Part shown: positions 12,159 to 23,286 of the stretch, one piece after another | Numbering within the stretch: the stretch's first letter is position 1 | How the letters are laid out: each line of letters begins with the position of its first letter | DNA from: Nemania diffusa | Taxonomy: Eukaryota > Ascomycota > Sordariomycetes > Xylariales > Xylariaceae | Assembly: GCA_038501195.1 (NCBI GenBank) | Contig: JBBPUQ010000002.1 | Span: 1,488,001 to 1,552,000, forward strand | Direction of reading: 5' to 3' | Length of the DNA stretch: 64,000 nucleotides | Translations under genes and position numbers: made by a program | The notes under the pieces: model-generated | The model's input: the letters and a program-made list of their open reading frames with translations, nothing else | Database searches by the model: none | Told to the model about the DNA's origin: nothing

Positions 12159-12942
12159 TCACATGGACTTGAGGTAATTGCTCTCCTTGATGCCGGCCTT
12201 GCGCTCGCGGCGCATGGCGCGGCGCAGCTCCTCGCGGGCGGCGACGGCGGCGACGGCGCCCTCGGCGGTGCCGGCGGCGTTGGCGGGCAGGTTGATGGAC
12301 TGGCGCTGCAGGGGGATCTTGGGCGCGAGGGCCTCGAGGTTGCCCTCGGCCACGAGCTTCGCCTCCAGGGTGCGCTGGCGCTTCGCGGCGAGGCGGCGCT
12401 GTTTCTTCGATTTGGCTGGTTGTGGGCGGGGTTAGTTCTGGAGCTTGGGGGGGTGGAGGGGTGCTGTGAATATCTAAGATTTTTTTCCTATGTAGATGTG
12501 TGTGTGTGTGCGCGCGCTTGGTGTACGAGGAACAGATAGACTCACAGAACTCGTCTCCGGCATCGTCTGCCTCTCCCTCATCCGACTTCTTCTGCACGTC
12601 TATACATCTCCACAGCCACTCGGGGTATGCGTTGTCGGCGAGCGCAACGGGGTCGGTCTGGTTCTTGAAGTAATTCAGGCCCGTGAGGACGGTGCCCTCT
12701 ATACATGACGACAGCTTCTCTACCGCTGCCGCAGCGTCATCTTGGGTGTCGGATAGGGATTCGATGGACGGCGGGGTTGTAGGGGCGGTCTCAGTTGCTG
12801 CGGCGGCAGCGTGCCTCGTTGTGGTGCTTGAGATCGGTCTGCTGCGGCTCGGGAGACTCCAGCTGATGGAGGCGGTGCGTGGGGTTCGAGGCGTGCGCGT
12901 GCTGAGCGTCGAGGCCCGCTGCAGACATCGCCGACAGATCAT
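12159..12942 (-). CDS. MRPL37: Mitochondrial large-subunit ribosomal protein mL54 (MRPL37)
   Basis: Exons 12942-12546 and 12415-12159 flank a 130-nt intron (GTGAGT...AACCAG) and encode 217 residues. The N-terminus (MICRRCLQRASTLSTRTPRT) is Arg/Ser-rich without acidic residues, a typical mitochondrial import presequence. Mature-region hallmarks of the mL54 family are TGLNYFKNQTDPVALADNAY and YPEWLW, then, across the splice, EFSKSKKQRRLAAKRQ, and a C-terminus with IPLQRQSINLPAN and RKAGIKESNYLKSM. The protein is a component of the mitochondrial 54S ribosomal subunit. The intron carries a TG/CG microsatellite-like stretch. The gene is very GC-rich compared with its flanks. Its upstream neighbour on the same strand is also a nuclear-encoded mitochondrial gene. 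Confidence 0.88.
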
Positions 12943-13505
12943 TGTAGTTTAGATCGTCCCGGCCGGGAAGGCTTGTTTCAAGGCGCAATTATTGTGGACG
13001 TGGAGGGTAATTGAAGGTTCTGGTGGCCGATGCTAGAAAGTTGACTGGGCGGGTTCGGGGCTGCTACTGCTAAAGCTCCAGAAATTTTGGATGGGGGTGG
13101 TCGGAGCTTTGCGGCGGATTGGCCGATGGGTTGCGGCTTAAGCGGAGACCTGGGAGACGGACAATGCGGCTCTCGACCGACTGACGTATCGACAATAACT
13201 GCAACGCAGCTCAACAGCTATTATTTATAGAAATTACCTTGAGACTGAATGATAAGATATTTGTAGATTTGGGGTTTCAATTGCACAGCTGCGTTCTTCT
13301 TTGCGCTGTTTATATACAGTTATAGGTCTGGTGATCATCTACCTATCTCAGTGCGCCTTTACGGTGAACCTGAGTGTACCGTATCACTCATAGCTGAGCT
13401 CTCCTTGCATCTCCCTCGGACCTGGTTTCTATGCCATGGAATGCCTAAAATACTGCTCCACCATGGTTTAATGGTTGTCAAAGTGAAATGGCTCTTTTTT
13501 TCCCC
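12943..13505. promoter_or_regulatory. Upstream region of mL54 / 3' region of the complex I gene
   Basis: This 563-nt stretch separates two genes on the minus strand. It should contain the terminator region of the complex I 12-kDa gene and the promoter of mL54. A 78-codon open frame at 12978-13214 on the minus strand has no recognisable features. I see no further gene. Confidence 0.45.
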
Positions 13506-13936
13506 CTATTTCTTTCCTCCATAATAGTTCTGTTGTTCGAATATAGTACCCCGTACCCGGTGGTTCTTGAACAACTCGAGGTATCTTTCTGTCGATGGAA
13601 TTTAATTAGCCCATAACTCATAGCTATCCCATAATTTCTGCATCTTTAATTTTATTGGGCGTGACTTATATGCCTATTCCATTGACCGAAAGTGGCCCAG
13701 ATGAACTAACCTCGTAAATGACCGCACTTCTCGAGGTGGTTTACACCCTCGCGGTTGTAGCATTTGGCAAGCTCCTCGCGGACTAGGCGACCCATCATAA
13801 CATGTACCCATTGTTCGCGAATAATGGCGTCTTGTGCCTGCTTCAGCCTCTTGTTGTCATCGTAATCGACGCCGTCAAAGGTGGGAGGGACGGTCGGCTT
13901 CTTGGCCAGGAAGGCGGCGGATTCGGGGGTCGGCAT
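13506..13936 (-). CDS. nuo-12.3: NADH:ubiquinone oxidoreductase 12-kDa subunit (NDUFB10-like)
   Basis: Exon 1 (13936-13711) and exon 2 (13588-13506), joined over a 122-nt intron (GTTAGT...CGACAG), encode 102 residues. The start MPTPESAAFLAKKPTVPPTF, the core IIREQWVHVMMGRLVREELA and the KCYNREGVNHLEKCGHLRE segment match the fungal complex I 12-kDa subunit, a membrane-arm accessory subunit related to mammalian NDUFB10. The second exon supplies RYLELFKNHRVRGTIFEQQN and ends YYGGKK. Two cysteines (in KCY and KCG) fit the Cys pattern expected of intermembrane-space accessory subunits. The gene diverges from NSR1 across a 535-bp promoter region. Confidence 0.9.
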
Positions 13937-14471
13937 GGCGAATATGGAAGGGCTTGTGGCTCGCTAGACGTATATCCAGGTAGTGCCCGCTGGCAGCTTG
14001 AATTGGTCCCCAAAAGAGAGGTGTGAGGAGACAGGTTGATGCAAAAGGTTGCAACTGCGTTATGTTCGCTGAGGACCCGGCTAATGAGCTTCAATACCTA
14101 ATTGAGCTTCTGGTATTGGCGTGAGGGAGCAGTGACCGAAGGCTATGTCACGTGAGGTGTCTTGGCACACATGCGCATAGCACTGTGGATAGGGATTTAT
14201 GTACTAAAAGGCACCAATGTTATCGATACGCATCGACACGCACTAGACATTCACCGCCTGCGGCAAGCCCCACCTGCCCCATTGGCAAATAGAGTTTTTT
14301 TGAGCAGGGTCCAACAAATTTTCTAGCAGATCCATCCATAAAGTTTTCCGTCCTGCATAAATACAGGCACATACCTACTAGACCATCCTCACTTCACACC
14401 ATCCTTTCTCTTTTATTCGCCATTCTCTATCTATTTACCCCGTCTTAACTCTCACTCATACAATTATAACA
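13937..14471. promoter_or_regulatory. Divergent promoter between complex I subunit and NSR1
   Basis: The two start codons face away from each other across 535 bp. The NSR1 side ends in a pyrimidine-rich leader (14385-14460, many CTT/TCT runs), typical of strongly expressed fungal genes. I cannot assign specific operators. Confidence 0.5.
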
Positions 14472-16079
14472 ATGGGCAAGGTTAAGCAAGCCAACGGCAA
14501 GGCCGCAAAGGCCGCTGACCCTCTCACCGCGGTCAAGAAGGCAGGTGTCACCAAGGCCACCGACAGCCCCAAGGCTAAGTCCAAGCAACTAGCCAAGGAC
14601 GTGGCTACCAAGGCCGCCCAGAACGGCAAGGCCAAGGACCTCAAGAAGAAGAAGAAGGTCGAGTCCTCTTCCGAATCTGAATCCGAGGGAAGCAGTGACG
14701 AGGCCGAGTCCGACTCTGAGGCCTCTGAGTCCGACTCTGGGTCTGACTCTGATTCATCCGAATCTGAGAAGGAGGAGACTAAGAAGACCAAGAAGGCTGA
14801 CCCCAAGGCTGCCAAGGCTACCACAAACGGCAAGGCCAAGAAGGTGGTTGAGCCCGAGTCCGAGTCATCTGACTCCTCTGATTCTGAGGAAGAGGAGGCC
14901 GGTGGTGCTAAGACGAGCGATCCTAAGGCAAAGGCTGATGTAGGTTAACTGATCATACTTGGGCCATGAACGTTAGCTAACCATGGTTCAGTCTGACGAG
15001 GACTCGAGCGACTCCGAGAAATCCGCGGAAGACTCTGACGACTCGAGCGATTCTGACGACGACTCCGAAGAGGTTGAAGAGAAGAAAGTCGAAGCTCCTA
15101 AGAAGCGAAAGGCTGAAGAGGAAGTTTCTACGCCGTTCAAGAAGACTAAGACGGAAGAACAATCCGCTGATGCTTACACCACCCTGTTCGCTGGAAACTT
15201 GGGTTGGGGCGTCACCGATGACATCCTATACGAGACATTCAAGGAGTTCGAGGGTTTGACTGGTGCAAGAGTTGTTACAGACAGGGCTATGCAGAGGTCG
15301 CGCGGCTTCGGATACGTTGATTTCGATTCCCACAGCGCCGCCAAGGCTGCCTTTGAGAAGATGCAGGGGTTCGAGCTGGAGGGCAGAGCACTAAACCTCG
15401 ACCCTTCGAAGCCTCGCCCCGCTGGCGAAGAGTCTGCCGATGCCCGCGCGAATAATCGTGCTAAGCAGTTTGGAGACTCTGTCAGCCCTGAGAGCGATAC
15501 CCTATTCGTCGGCAACTTGCCATTCGAGGTCGACGAGGATGCTATCGGCGCGTTTTTCGGTGAGATCTGCGAGGTCAAGAGTATCCGTCTTCCTAAGGAT
15601 CCGTAAGTTGCCAACAGATTTCCATCTTCTAAGTGCTCATATGTTTACTAATTATCCTTAGTGATTCTGGCAATCCCAAGGGCTTCGGTTATGTGACCTT
15701 CAACTCTATTGATGACGCGAAGACTGTCTTCAACTCAAAGAACGGTGCCTACATCGGCGAGGGTCGTGGTTCTCGGGCTATCCGCTTGGACTATGCTGGT
15801 CAGCGGCCTCCTCGTGAGGGTGGCGGCGGTTTCGGTGGTGGCGGTTTCGGTGGTGGTCGAGGCGGCGGTCGCGGAGGCGGTCGCGGAGGCTTCGGCGGCC
15901 GAGGTGGTGGCCGCGGTGGCGGTGGCGGCTTTGGAGGTCGTGGTGGTGGCCGTGGTGGTGGTCGCGGGGGCTTCGGTGGTGGCCGCGGTGGTAAATCGTT
16001 TGAGGGCAAGAAGGTAAGAGAACTCACTACTCCAGCACTGTTCCCATGACTAACCTAGCTATCGCAGACCACCTTCTAA
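14472..16079 (+). CDS. NSR1: Nucleolin-like nucleolar protein Nsr1/Gar2
   Basis: Four exons (14472-14939, 14992-15602, 15662-16013, 16068-16079) encode 480 residues. Layout: a Lys/Ala-rich N-terminus; alternating acidic-serine blocks (residues about 60-200, CK2-type SESES and DSSDSD patterns); RRM1 (about 217-295, with LFAGNLGWGV as RNP2 and RSRGFGYVDF as RNP1); RRM2 (about 325-410, with LFVGNLPFEV and PKGFGYVTF); then a Gly/Arg RGG tail and the ending GKKTTF. This is the order found in Nsr1/Gar2/nucleolin, which acts in the nucleolus in 18S pre-rRNA processing and small-subunit assembly. The introns are 52, 59 and 54 nt with good GTAGGT, GTAAGT and GTAAGA donors. The last exon holds only three codons plus the stop. 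The RGG part is encoded by an imperfect GGT/GGC repeat (about 15820-15995), prone to length change. Confidence 0.95.
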
Positions 16080-17879
16080 GGTGAAATAGCCGCACATGAT
16101 ACGTTCTAGAGACTCTTAAAAACAAACTGGTTGGCTTTGTGGGTTGTCGGCTTTGCAAAAACTATTAACCCCTAAGGGGGTTGTGGGCTTTGAGGGCTAA
16201 GCTTCGACCTGAAGCTGTGATGTACCTGTGGGCTTGATCCGGGGGTAACTCCTGCGTGAGTTCTGAGGGACTGAGGGCTTCATGAACGCGCTAATGTCTG
16301 GGATTCATTTTGCGCTTTGATCTGTTCGTTGCTGTCAAGCGACTCTTAATATGTCTTATGATATGTCGGCTTTTCCTCTGTGGGCTCTGAGGGCTTCTAG
16401 TCAATGAGGGTGGTAGGAAACTTCTTATGCTTATTACAAGCATCTTGATGTGGACCACGCTTCCACAACTATGAGGGCTTATGACGGCGTTCCAGCGCTT
16501 TACGGTTGGGGCTTTCTCTATTCGCTGTCTTGGCGAATATCTAAAAGTCCATGCATCAGTTGACAATTCCTGTCCTCTATACCAGTTGGTATATCTCGGA
16601 CTTGAAAATACAAACTAGACGTCGGTGAGTATACCCATATACCCCACCTCTTGTGTGATGCGGCACTGGTAGTTCCATTGCCTTAGTTAGCGTTATAGCT
16701 CCCTCGGCAAATACTGTCTCCTCAAACAATCCTACAGATTTAATAATGTGTGCTGCTTTGATATCTTGGACCGTGAACGGACTATAGTAGAGCCAGTACG
16801 GAACTAGTTGATAATGTCCCACCGCTCGAACACGATTCTATCATACAACTTGAACTCTACATGCAAATAAACTGCTATTTGCAGGGCCTGCGTGTTAGTA
16901 TGTTCCATTCAGCATGCGGTCAACCCATCCCATTTCGATGCATCAACCTACCTCCAAGGCGCTAGGATAGATGTGAGGGCTATGTATCCTCGAGTGCTTT
17001 TGGGCGAGACTGGTCAATATGCATATATAGGTACCTAGCTGCAAACACGGGATCGTACGTTTCTATTTGCCTTCGACGGGTTTGAATTAAGAAAATTGTC
17101 GACATTCAAACATGAAGTTAGAAAAAGGATATGTGTTTGATATTGAGCTAAACAAGTTCTTTAGTGGTAAATTCTATGATCTTGTGATTCAGGCATCGAC
17201 AGTAGATGACAAATGCATCAATGAAAAAAAGCCATTCTCCTCATTCATCAGCCAGGTTACACTTGTCCTGTACTAGTATAGTTACCTGTTAACTACATGG
17301 GCAAGCATAGGATATTCGACAGCGGAAGCCGGTATGGCTTTAAGTAGAAGAGAATCTCGTGATGCCCTTAATTTATAATTGGAAAGTCACAGCAATCACA
17401 ATGTTTATTCCCAAGTATCAATTTCTACATAGCCCTTTTAGACTAGCGACAGGCGGCTAAGGTCTTGAGCGAGCTACCTGACCCACGGATTTAACAACGA
17501 TGACGAGGGCTGCCTGTGAGCCATTGAGCTGGGCTAAAGGCATTAGCCGTTAGTTCAACTTGCAGAAAGCCAGCATATGGAACCAGAATGTGTAGATAAT
17601 TTGTGAGAAAGATGCAAGCATTTAGATGGAAATATTCTCTGCCGATAACACTAACTAACGTATCTCATGACATTTAGAAAATACAATTTAGAAAAACAGG
17701 TTAGCAGACTATGACAAAATATAGTAGGTACCAACTACGTGTTATCGTAATGCCTTACGGGACCTATCCTCACACTAGGATATATCTTCTGACAATGTCC
17801 TTCGCTAAAATCAAAAGTATGGAAGACCCGAACCCAGGTAGGGATTATCGCCTGCTCTTACCTAGGTTCAAGAGCGTTA
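16080..17879. other. Intergenic; repeated GAGGGCT motifs in the first part
   Basis: This holds the NSR1 3' region and 1.8 kb without a supportable gene. The heptamer GAGGGCT occurs at 16192, 16273, 16389, 16473, 16975 and 17505, mostly within GGGCTTTGAGGGCT-like contexts. The rest is A/T-rich. Open frames on the minus strand at 16291-16566 and 16577-16822 show no protein features. Confidence 0.5.
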
Positions 17880-19476
17880 TCAACTTATAACATTACCTTG
17901 GTTTGAAAGGTCATCCATGAAATTTTCAAGCATTCTCCTTCCTTTGGATACAAGTGTAGCAGATATGGAATCTTCCGGACCTGTTGTTAAATGATCTTGA
18001 GCCTCTATAAGATTGTCAGTACCGGACACCTCGGTAATGAGCGTGGGACATACTCTGAAGCAGTTCTTTCATCTTATTCAGTATTTCGATCGTCTTTGCT
18101 GTCATATCTCCTTCGCGAGTCGCCTTCCAAGTGCCCAATCGGTCGTAAATTTTCTCAAAAAGCTTGGCCTCTCTCTGGATATCTTCTTCTTTATTCTCTC
18201 TCAGAGAAGCTACTACCGCTTTACTAAGTTGGATATTGAACCCAACCAAGTCTTGTGGATCTGACTTGTCCTCATACCTTGTTGTTTTTCGACGGGCAAG
18301 TTCTCGCGACGATGTCATGACATGTCGTAAGTTTTCAGAAACTCCGGTAAAACAGTATCTTTGCCTCGTTGAGCCGATCGCCGGGAGAATGTCATATAGT
18401 CGCTGAACCTGGTCTTCAATGCCGCTGACGCAAACCATCACTTTTGACATAAATGTCTTCGCTTCGTCTAAATCTTGCAAGGAAAATTCCTGCAACATTC
18501 TCGCCAAGGTAGATAACTCGAAGAAATCTTGCAATAGGTTCAGGTAGGATACAGCATCGGAGCTGTCGGGTTCGATTGTTATGAGGAGGCTTTCTATGGG
18601 ACATCAACCTCAATCCAAAAGGACGTTGCATAGCCGCTAAAACTTACCAATATAAAGCAGGATCTTTAGGAATCGGCCGACTATCATAGAATAACCAGCA
18701 GTCACGGAAGGTACGGATAAAACCTCATTCCCCGGCGGGAATATAGCATCCAAGCTCATATTATCCGGGCGCCCATCCGTTACCCCCATGAGACCAAAAG
18801 ACCAGGTCTCTAAAAGAGCGAAATACGTTCGAAATTCCTCCAGTGAGGATATTTGAGCGAGAATCTCTAGTCCACGGAGACATAGATGATGAAAGGTTTT
18901 GATTCTCGGCATATCTAGGTCGGGGTCTCCGAGAACTATGTCAGATGAAATGTCATCGCCATCGTCGGATTCAGACCACTCTGCTTGTTCGCTTGATCCT
19001 GAGGGGCTTGCGGCCTTTTCAAGCCGAGTCCGCGGCAATTCGCTGGTTCTCATTTGTGTAATGTGAGCTATTATCTGCTCTGGGAGCTGCTGACTAATCT
19101 TTGTGATATTCTCGTCCATCCCTGTTTGCTGCTCCGTGATAGACCTACTCATCATTGTGATATTCCTGTTCATCGATGTTATCTGATCTTGCATCCGTGA
19201 GGTGGCGATGGACGTCAAGGTGTGATTTAGCTCCTTACACATCTGTAAATGATGTGCGAGTTTTTCTTTCCGACTCTCGCGAGCCCCAACGCGAAAGATT
19301 TTGCTTGTCGATGATTCTTGAGTTGCATCTTCTGTGACACGTCTAAATTCTCCGAAATGGTATTCCAAACTATCTAAGATGTTGCGGGCTTGGGGATGGG
19401 CTTCAATCTTTTCCTTTATCAATCCAGTTTTCAAACGCTCCAACTCCAAAAGGTTGGATAAGCTTTCAGAATCCAT
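17880..19476 (-). CDS. Unrecognised helical protein, divergent partner of the HeLo gene
   Basis: I do not recognise a family. Three exons (19476-18648, 18593-18054, 18004-17880) give 497 residues. The second intron (GTATGT, TACTGAC branch, TTATAG) is a textbook fungal intron; if retained, translation stops at 18016 after 468 residues. The N-terminal 100 residues are mostly charged helix. Residues about 100-150 repeat Ile/Met at heptad-like spacing (MNRNITMMSRSITEQQ) and look like a coiled coil. An acidic linker (SESDDGDDISSD) follows, then a long helical C-terminal region with DLDEAKTFMSKVMVCVSGIE and QLSKAVVASLRENKEEDIQR. No transmembrane segment or catalytic motif is visible. The gene starts 346 bp from the oppositely oriented HeLo-type gene, so they may share a promoter. 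It could be a regulatory or antagonist partner of that gene, but this is inference from position alone. Confidence 0.65.
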
Positions 19477-19822
19477 AGTTCACCTCGCGCCCACCTTCAA
19501 CAACGAATCTAGTGATGCTCTAGTCACTCCTGATATGCCAATTCGGCGTGTAATGATGATAGCGGATTGATTGTAGTTTTCAGTCATGGTACTTCAAATC
19601 GACTACTGTAACAAAACTTATCTTTGGCCCTGGTAGCCAGCCTACTTGCGACCAGGCCCTTCTATTCGTGGAACCCCGCATAGACCTGCATTTCATGAGC
19701 CGATTATGCTGGCAACAATAAACTTCGAATAACCTTTTCGACCATCTTTACACGATAACTTATGCAGTCACATTCGATTCAGGACTTAACATAGCTCTCG
19801 ATAGCTTTGAAATAGCCTGACC
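19477..19822. promoter_or_regulatory. Short divergent promoter of the accessory gene pair
   Basis: Only 346 bp lie between the start codons of the two divergent genes, which is compatible with shared regulation. No recognisable operator is visible. Confidence 0.45.
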
Positions 19823-21973
19823 ATGAGCTGGATTGGCCCAACGCTAGGAGGAATCTCCAAGCTATACGACATCGGAAAGGCAGCATGGAAATTTTATGAA
19901 ACAACACAGGAATTTGGTCAGGACTTTGAAACGTCTGTGGATGACATTCATGCGCAAGAATGGATTTTCGGCACTCACCTAACCCTATTCGAACTCGCAC
20001 TAGAGACCTACCCCCGGGTGGATACCGAGCACGAAGGACGCCGAAGAAGCATCGCCAACTTGATAGACCAACTTATCGATATTTTCAACGCCACGTACGA
20101 TATTGTAAAGCAGTATGATACTCAGTGTACGTATACATCTAATTATTCATAGACGCTATAACACATTTTGTTTAATATTCTTCCTTCAATTTGACCTCAG
20201 GTATAAATATTACTTATTTAAGCGTTGTGTCTTAATTTTGGATATAATCCAAAGATTGTTTCGTTCAGTGTTGTGTACGAGAGATTGCTTCATTGACTAT
20301 TCTATGTCGGTTTCGATTTCGATTTCGATAGTGGTCTTGAAGACTGTTATTAGCCCTAGTCCCTCCCGTCTATTCTGATTATAGTAAAAAGACTTGAAGC
20401 GGTGTTAAGCTAGCTTATGATTTACCAACCTTTGTATAACTAAATCCTAAAGTAATTTATATACTAATATCCGATATCTTTAGGTTCAAATGGAATATGC
20501 ACTGCTCATGGGATCAACCACCACAAAGCTTCTAAGAAGCTTCAAAAACCCATTGAAATGCCCTCTAGTAGGGTTGGAGCTGTGCGGTTGTCGATTACTG
20601 AAAGAGTTCGGAAGTTTGAGCAGAAGCTCCGAGATATTCACGAAGATCAATCGAGGCCAGTCAGAATTTCAAAGGAGGGAGAGCCAGAATACAAACCAAG
20701 TACGACGACGGCAGCTGGCAGGTCCTTAACGGTAGATCACAAACGGCGCAGAGAGCTGAGACTAGTGAAGCAGAAGAGACAGCAGGAGTCTGCCCGCCCC
20801 GAAGATCTCGCCAGCTGGGCAGCCCATGGTAAGGAAGACCTCGAAACATTAGTGGCAAAGCTGAAGAGTAAAAATGAGGAGCTTCGGAAGTTGTTAGAAT
20901 ATCTACCCCCCGAAGACCCTTTCAGGAAGATACGTCCCTTTCGAGAGAAGCCTAGTCTATGGGAAGCGACAGAATCGATACGGGATGACACCATGGCCTT
21001 CCATAGGGCATTGAAGAAAGTCAATCGAACTGGAGATCAAGACGAGCTAAGGTCTATAGAATTGGCTGTGAAGCTCGAGACCAAGCCCGACGGCCTTTTT
21101 GAGATGTTGGAAGACCATTTACGAGTAGATGAGTACGCTATCCCAAACAAGGTTATTTCTCTGTTGCCGAGCAGGCCGACGGGGGCTTGGAAGGCTGGCA
21201 CATTTCTCGCAGGAACAACTATCCCGGCCAAAAGGTGCAAAGGCCCCTTTGCCAACTTATCAGCTCGATTCAACGCAATGGAGACTCGGGAGTATATCGT
21301 GGGGCATGTAGAGGGCGACGAAAAGAGTTGCTACGACCTTCGTATCATATCAATTAAAGACGACCTAGACCATGGATATAAACTATGTGATATTATTCAG
21401 CCCGAGGGTCGGCCTCTCCGAGCCAAGACTCAGAGAGCGATAGTAGCGAAGATCGCTATGGCACATGTCCACTTCTCGCATATCAACCAGAGCACCGTTT
21501 ATCGTCATCTAGGGAGTTACCAGGTCTTCCTGCTCGGAAAGAATCCAACACAACCCCAGCTTTGGAAGCCGAAGGAGATAGCCTCATTATACGTGAATTT
21601 CGGGTTCGGGCAGCCGTCTCAGGCATCGGTGGTTGAGGAGCTACCCTCTCGCAATGACTGGGATGCGGCAACGAGAGACAGTGCTGTCGAGCTTGGCGTA
21701 TTGATCTTTCAGACAGCGGCGCTAAGGCCGCTGCAATACCCCCATACTGCTCAAGGGCTAGATTTAGCTCGCGAGAAGATTATTGGGAGGTATCTTGATG
21801 AGCTTGAGAGACAATGTGGGCTTTTTATACGAGAGGTGGTTCAGATCTGTTTTGCCAACTCGTACCGGAACCAGAATGATCGCTGGCAGAAGGAGACGAT
21901 CCTGACTGAAGTGGCCTCGGCACTCGACTACTATACAAGTAAGGAGGACGATGATGAACTTGATGCCGAATAA
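19823..21973 (+). CDS. HeLo-like domain protein with C-terminal pseudokinase-like (DUF7580-type) region
   Basis: Exons 19823-20126 and 20484-21973 give 597 residues; the joint reads CSNGICTAHG. The N-terminus (SWIGPTLGGISKLYDIGKAA, then KFYETTQEFGQDFE and HAQEWIFGTHLTLFELAL) and the later helix LASWAAHGKEDLETLVAKLK resemble HeLo domains, the membrane-targeting helical bundle of fungal incompatibility proteins such as HET-S. The C-terminal 350 residues look like a degenerate kinase fold of the DUF7580 kind: a helix AIVAKIAMAHVHF, then QVFLLGK, VNFGFGQP where kinases have DFG, and SAVELGVLIFQTAALRPLQY resembling the F helix. No HRD or VAIK motif is present, so catalysis is unlikely. The 357-nt A/T-rich intron is long for this window, so a small internal exon may have been missed. 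The domain calls rest on pattern memory and need a profile search. Confidence 0.65.
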
Positions 21974-22567
21974 GGGAGCAACCTGACATACACTGCTGTG
22001 GTATTGTTGATTGGCCCATGGCTTGGGCGGGCAGATAGGAGACAGCACCTCGGAGCTTTAAGGGGCACTCAAAATTCGATGCCATAAAACCATTGTTCAG
22101 GCTTTTAGCTGTAAATATGGGGGCAAAATTAGCTCCTGTATATTGACCCCCAAGGATGTAACCAGAAGGGGGCCCTTTTTATTCTAAGGTATTCTGAGAT
22201 AAGTTTCACTGCCTTACAATACGTAGATGCAGCGGAATAAACTCAAAGTAGCTGTTCTTATATATAACAATTCGCTCTATGTATCTAGGCAGGAATATAT
22301 GTAACTTCTAGGCTATAGCTGCAGACGTCCTGCCAACACACACATGAGCTACATGCCTTAAGTACTTTTCGATCATTTGGCCCCCTCATGCCCCCCCTTT
22401 CCCCCTCCCCCTGCGACAATCCAATCTAGATCTAGCACGGAATCTCATAGCTTCCAAATATTCAGTTGCCTTGAGTTTTTATACTTGGGTTGGCTGCCAC
22501 CGTAACACGCAATAAAGTTTCCTTTTGGTCTTTGTTTTTTCCATTTGCCCACAGTACCTTCTACATA
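21974..22567. other. Intergenic
   Basis: No gene is visible. Contains a C-rich stretch (22380-22412) and otherwise A/T-rich 3' flank of the HeLo-type gene. Minus-strand open frames at 21764-22085 are shadows and non-coding continuations. Confidence 0.45.
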
Positions 22568-22960
22568 ATGCCTCCTGTAGCATCGATCTACCAATCCCAG
22601 ATGCAAACCGATACCAAAGAGAGACCCCAAAATCGATTAGAGGGTACTGGTCCCTATGGCGCCATGCTGAATCAGGGAGTGCTCTCTAGACCGATTGACG
22701 ATGTCCAAGTACGCCTATCGCCGCTTTTACCTCGATGAATTACATGTTCGATCTCGCGCTAACGGCCAGGGCAGAAATTGCTACCCGTGATTTCAATTTC
22801 TAAAGAGGATATTGAGATTAAGGGTCATGTAGAGAACTCTGTGGTAGCCATATGTGTGCAGAACGACGGAGTGATAGAGTTTGGTTCGTGCAGAGAATCT
22901 CCCTTTGGAAAACGAAGGGTCATGATACAACCGGCTAATGCTATGCTTGGCAGAGACTGA
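22568..22960 (+). CDS. Small hypothetical protein, C-terminus uncertain
   Basis: I do not recognise it. Exon 1 (22568-22708) and exon 2 (22775-22960) are separated by a 66-nt intron with GTACGC donor, GCTAAC branch site and GGGCAG acceptor. They give 108 residues starting MPPVASIYQSQMQTDTKERP and ending MIQPANAMLGRD. No signal peptide or membrane segment is seen. Just downstream, another frame (22951-23001 then 23042-23179) reads through a plausible TTCTGACTCTTAAATAG acceptor and is protein-like (EPIDGMKMVSNRGAALDAAP, ending KFAKRRN). The model may therefore be missing an intron or carry a frameshift, and the locus may be a decaying gene. It lies next to a decayed inverted-repeat element in an accessory segment. 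Confidence 0.35.
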
Positions 22961-23286
22961 AAGTAAAGACGACGTTATCATTGTTTGTGATCTCCCCTTA
23001 TGTAAGAGTATGGTGACATATTGTTTCTGACTCTTAAATAGGAGCCTATTGATGGTATGAAAATGGTGAGCAATCGCGGGGCTGCCTTAGATGCTGCGCC
23101 CGGAGTGGCCGCTGTACAGTGCGTTATAGGATGCGATATCAAAACAAAAGGGATAAAGTTTGCGAAACGAAGGAATTGAATATATCAACCCCTTTACAGA
23201 GTAGTATTTCTACATAATTTGAGATGGCAAATAGATTAGATTTACTTGAGAGATATCGTAGTATAGTGGAACATAGCCAGGTATAT

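Noticed and set aside
15800..16027. Antisense Pro/Arg repeat frame (PPRPPPKPP) over the NSR1 RGG region
   Set aside because: A mirror of the GGT/GGC repeat coding for the RGG tail.
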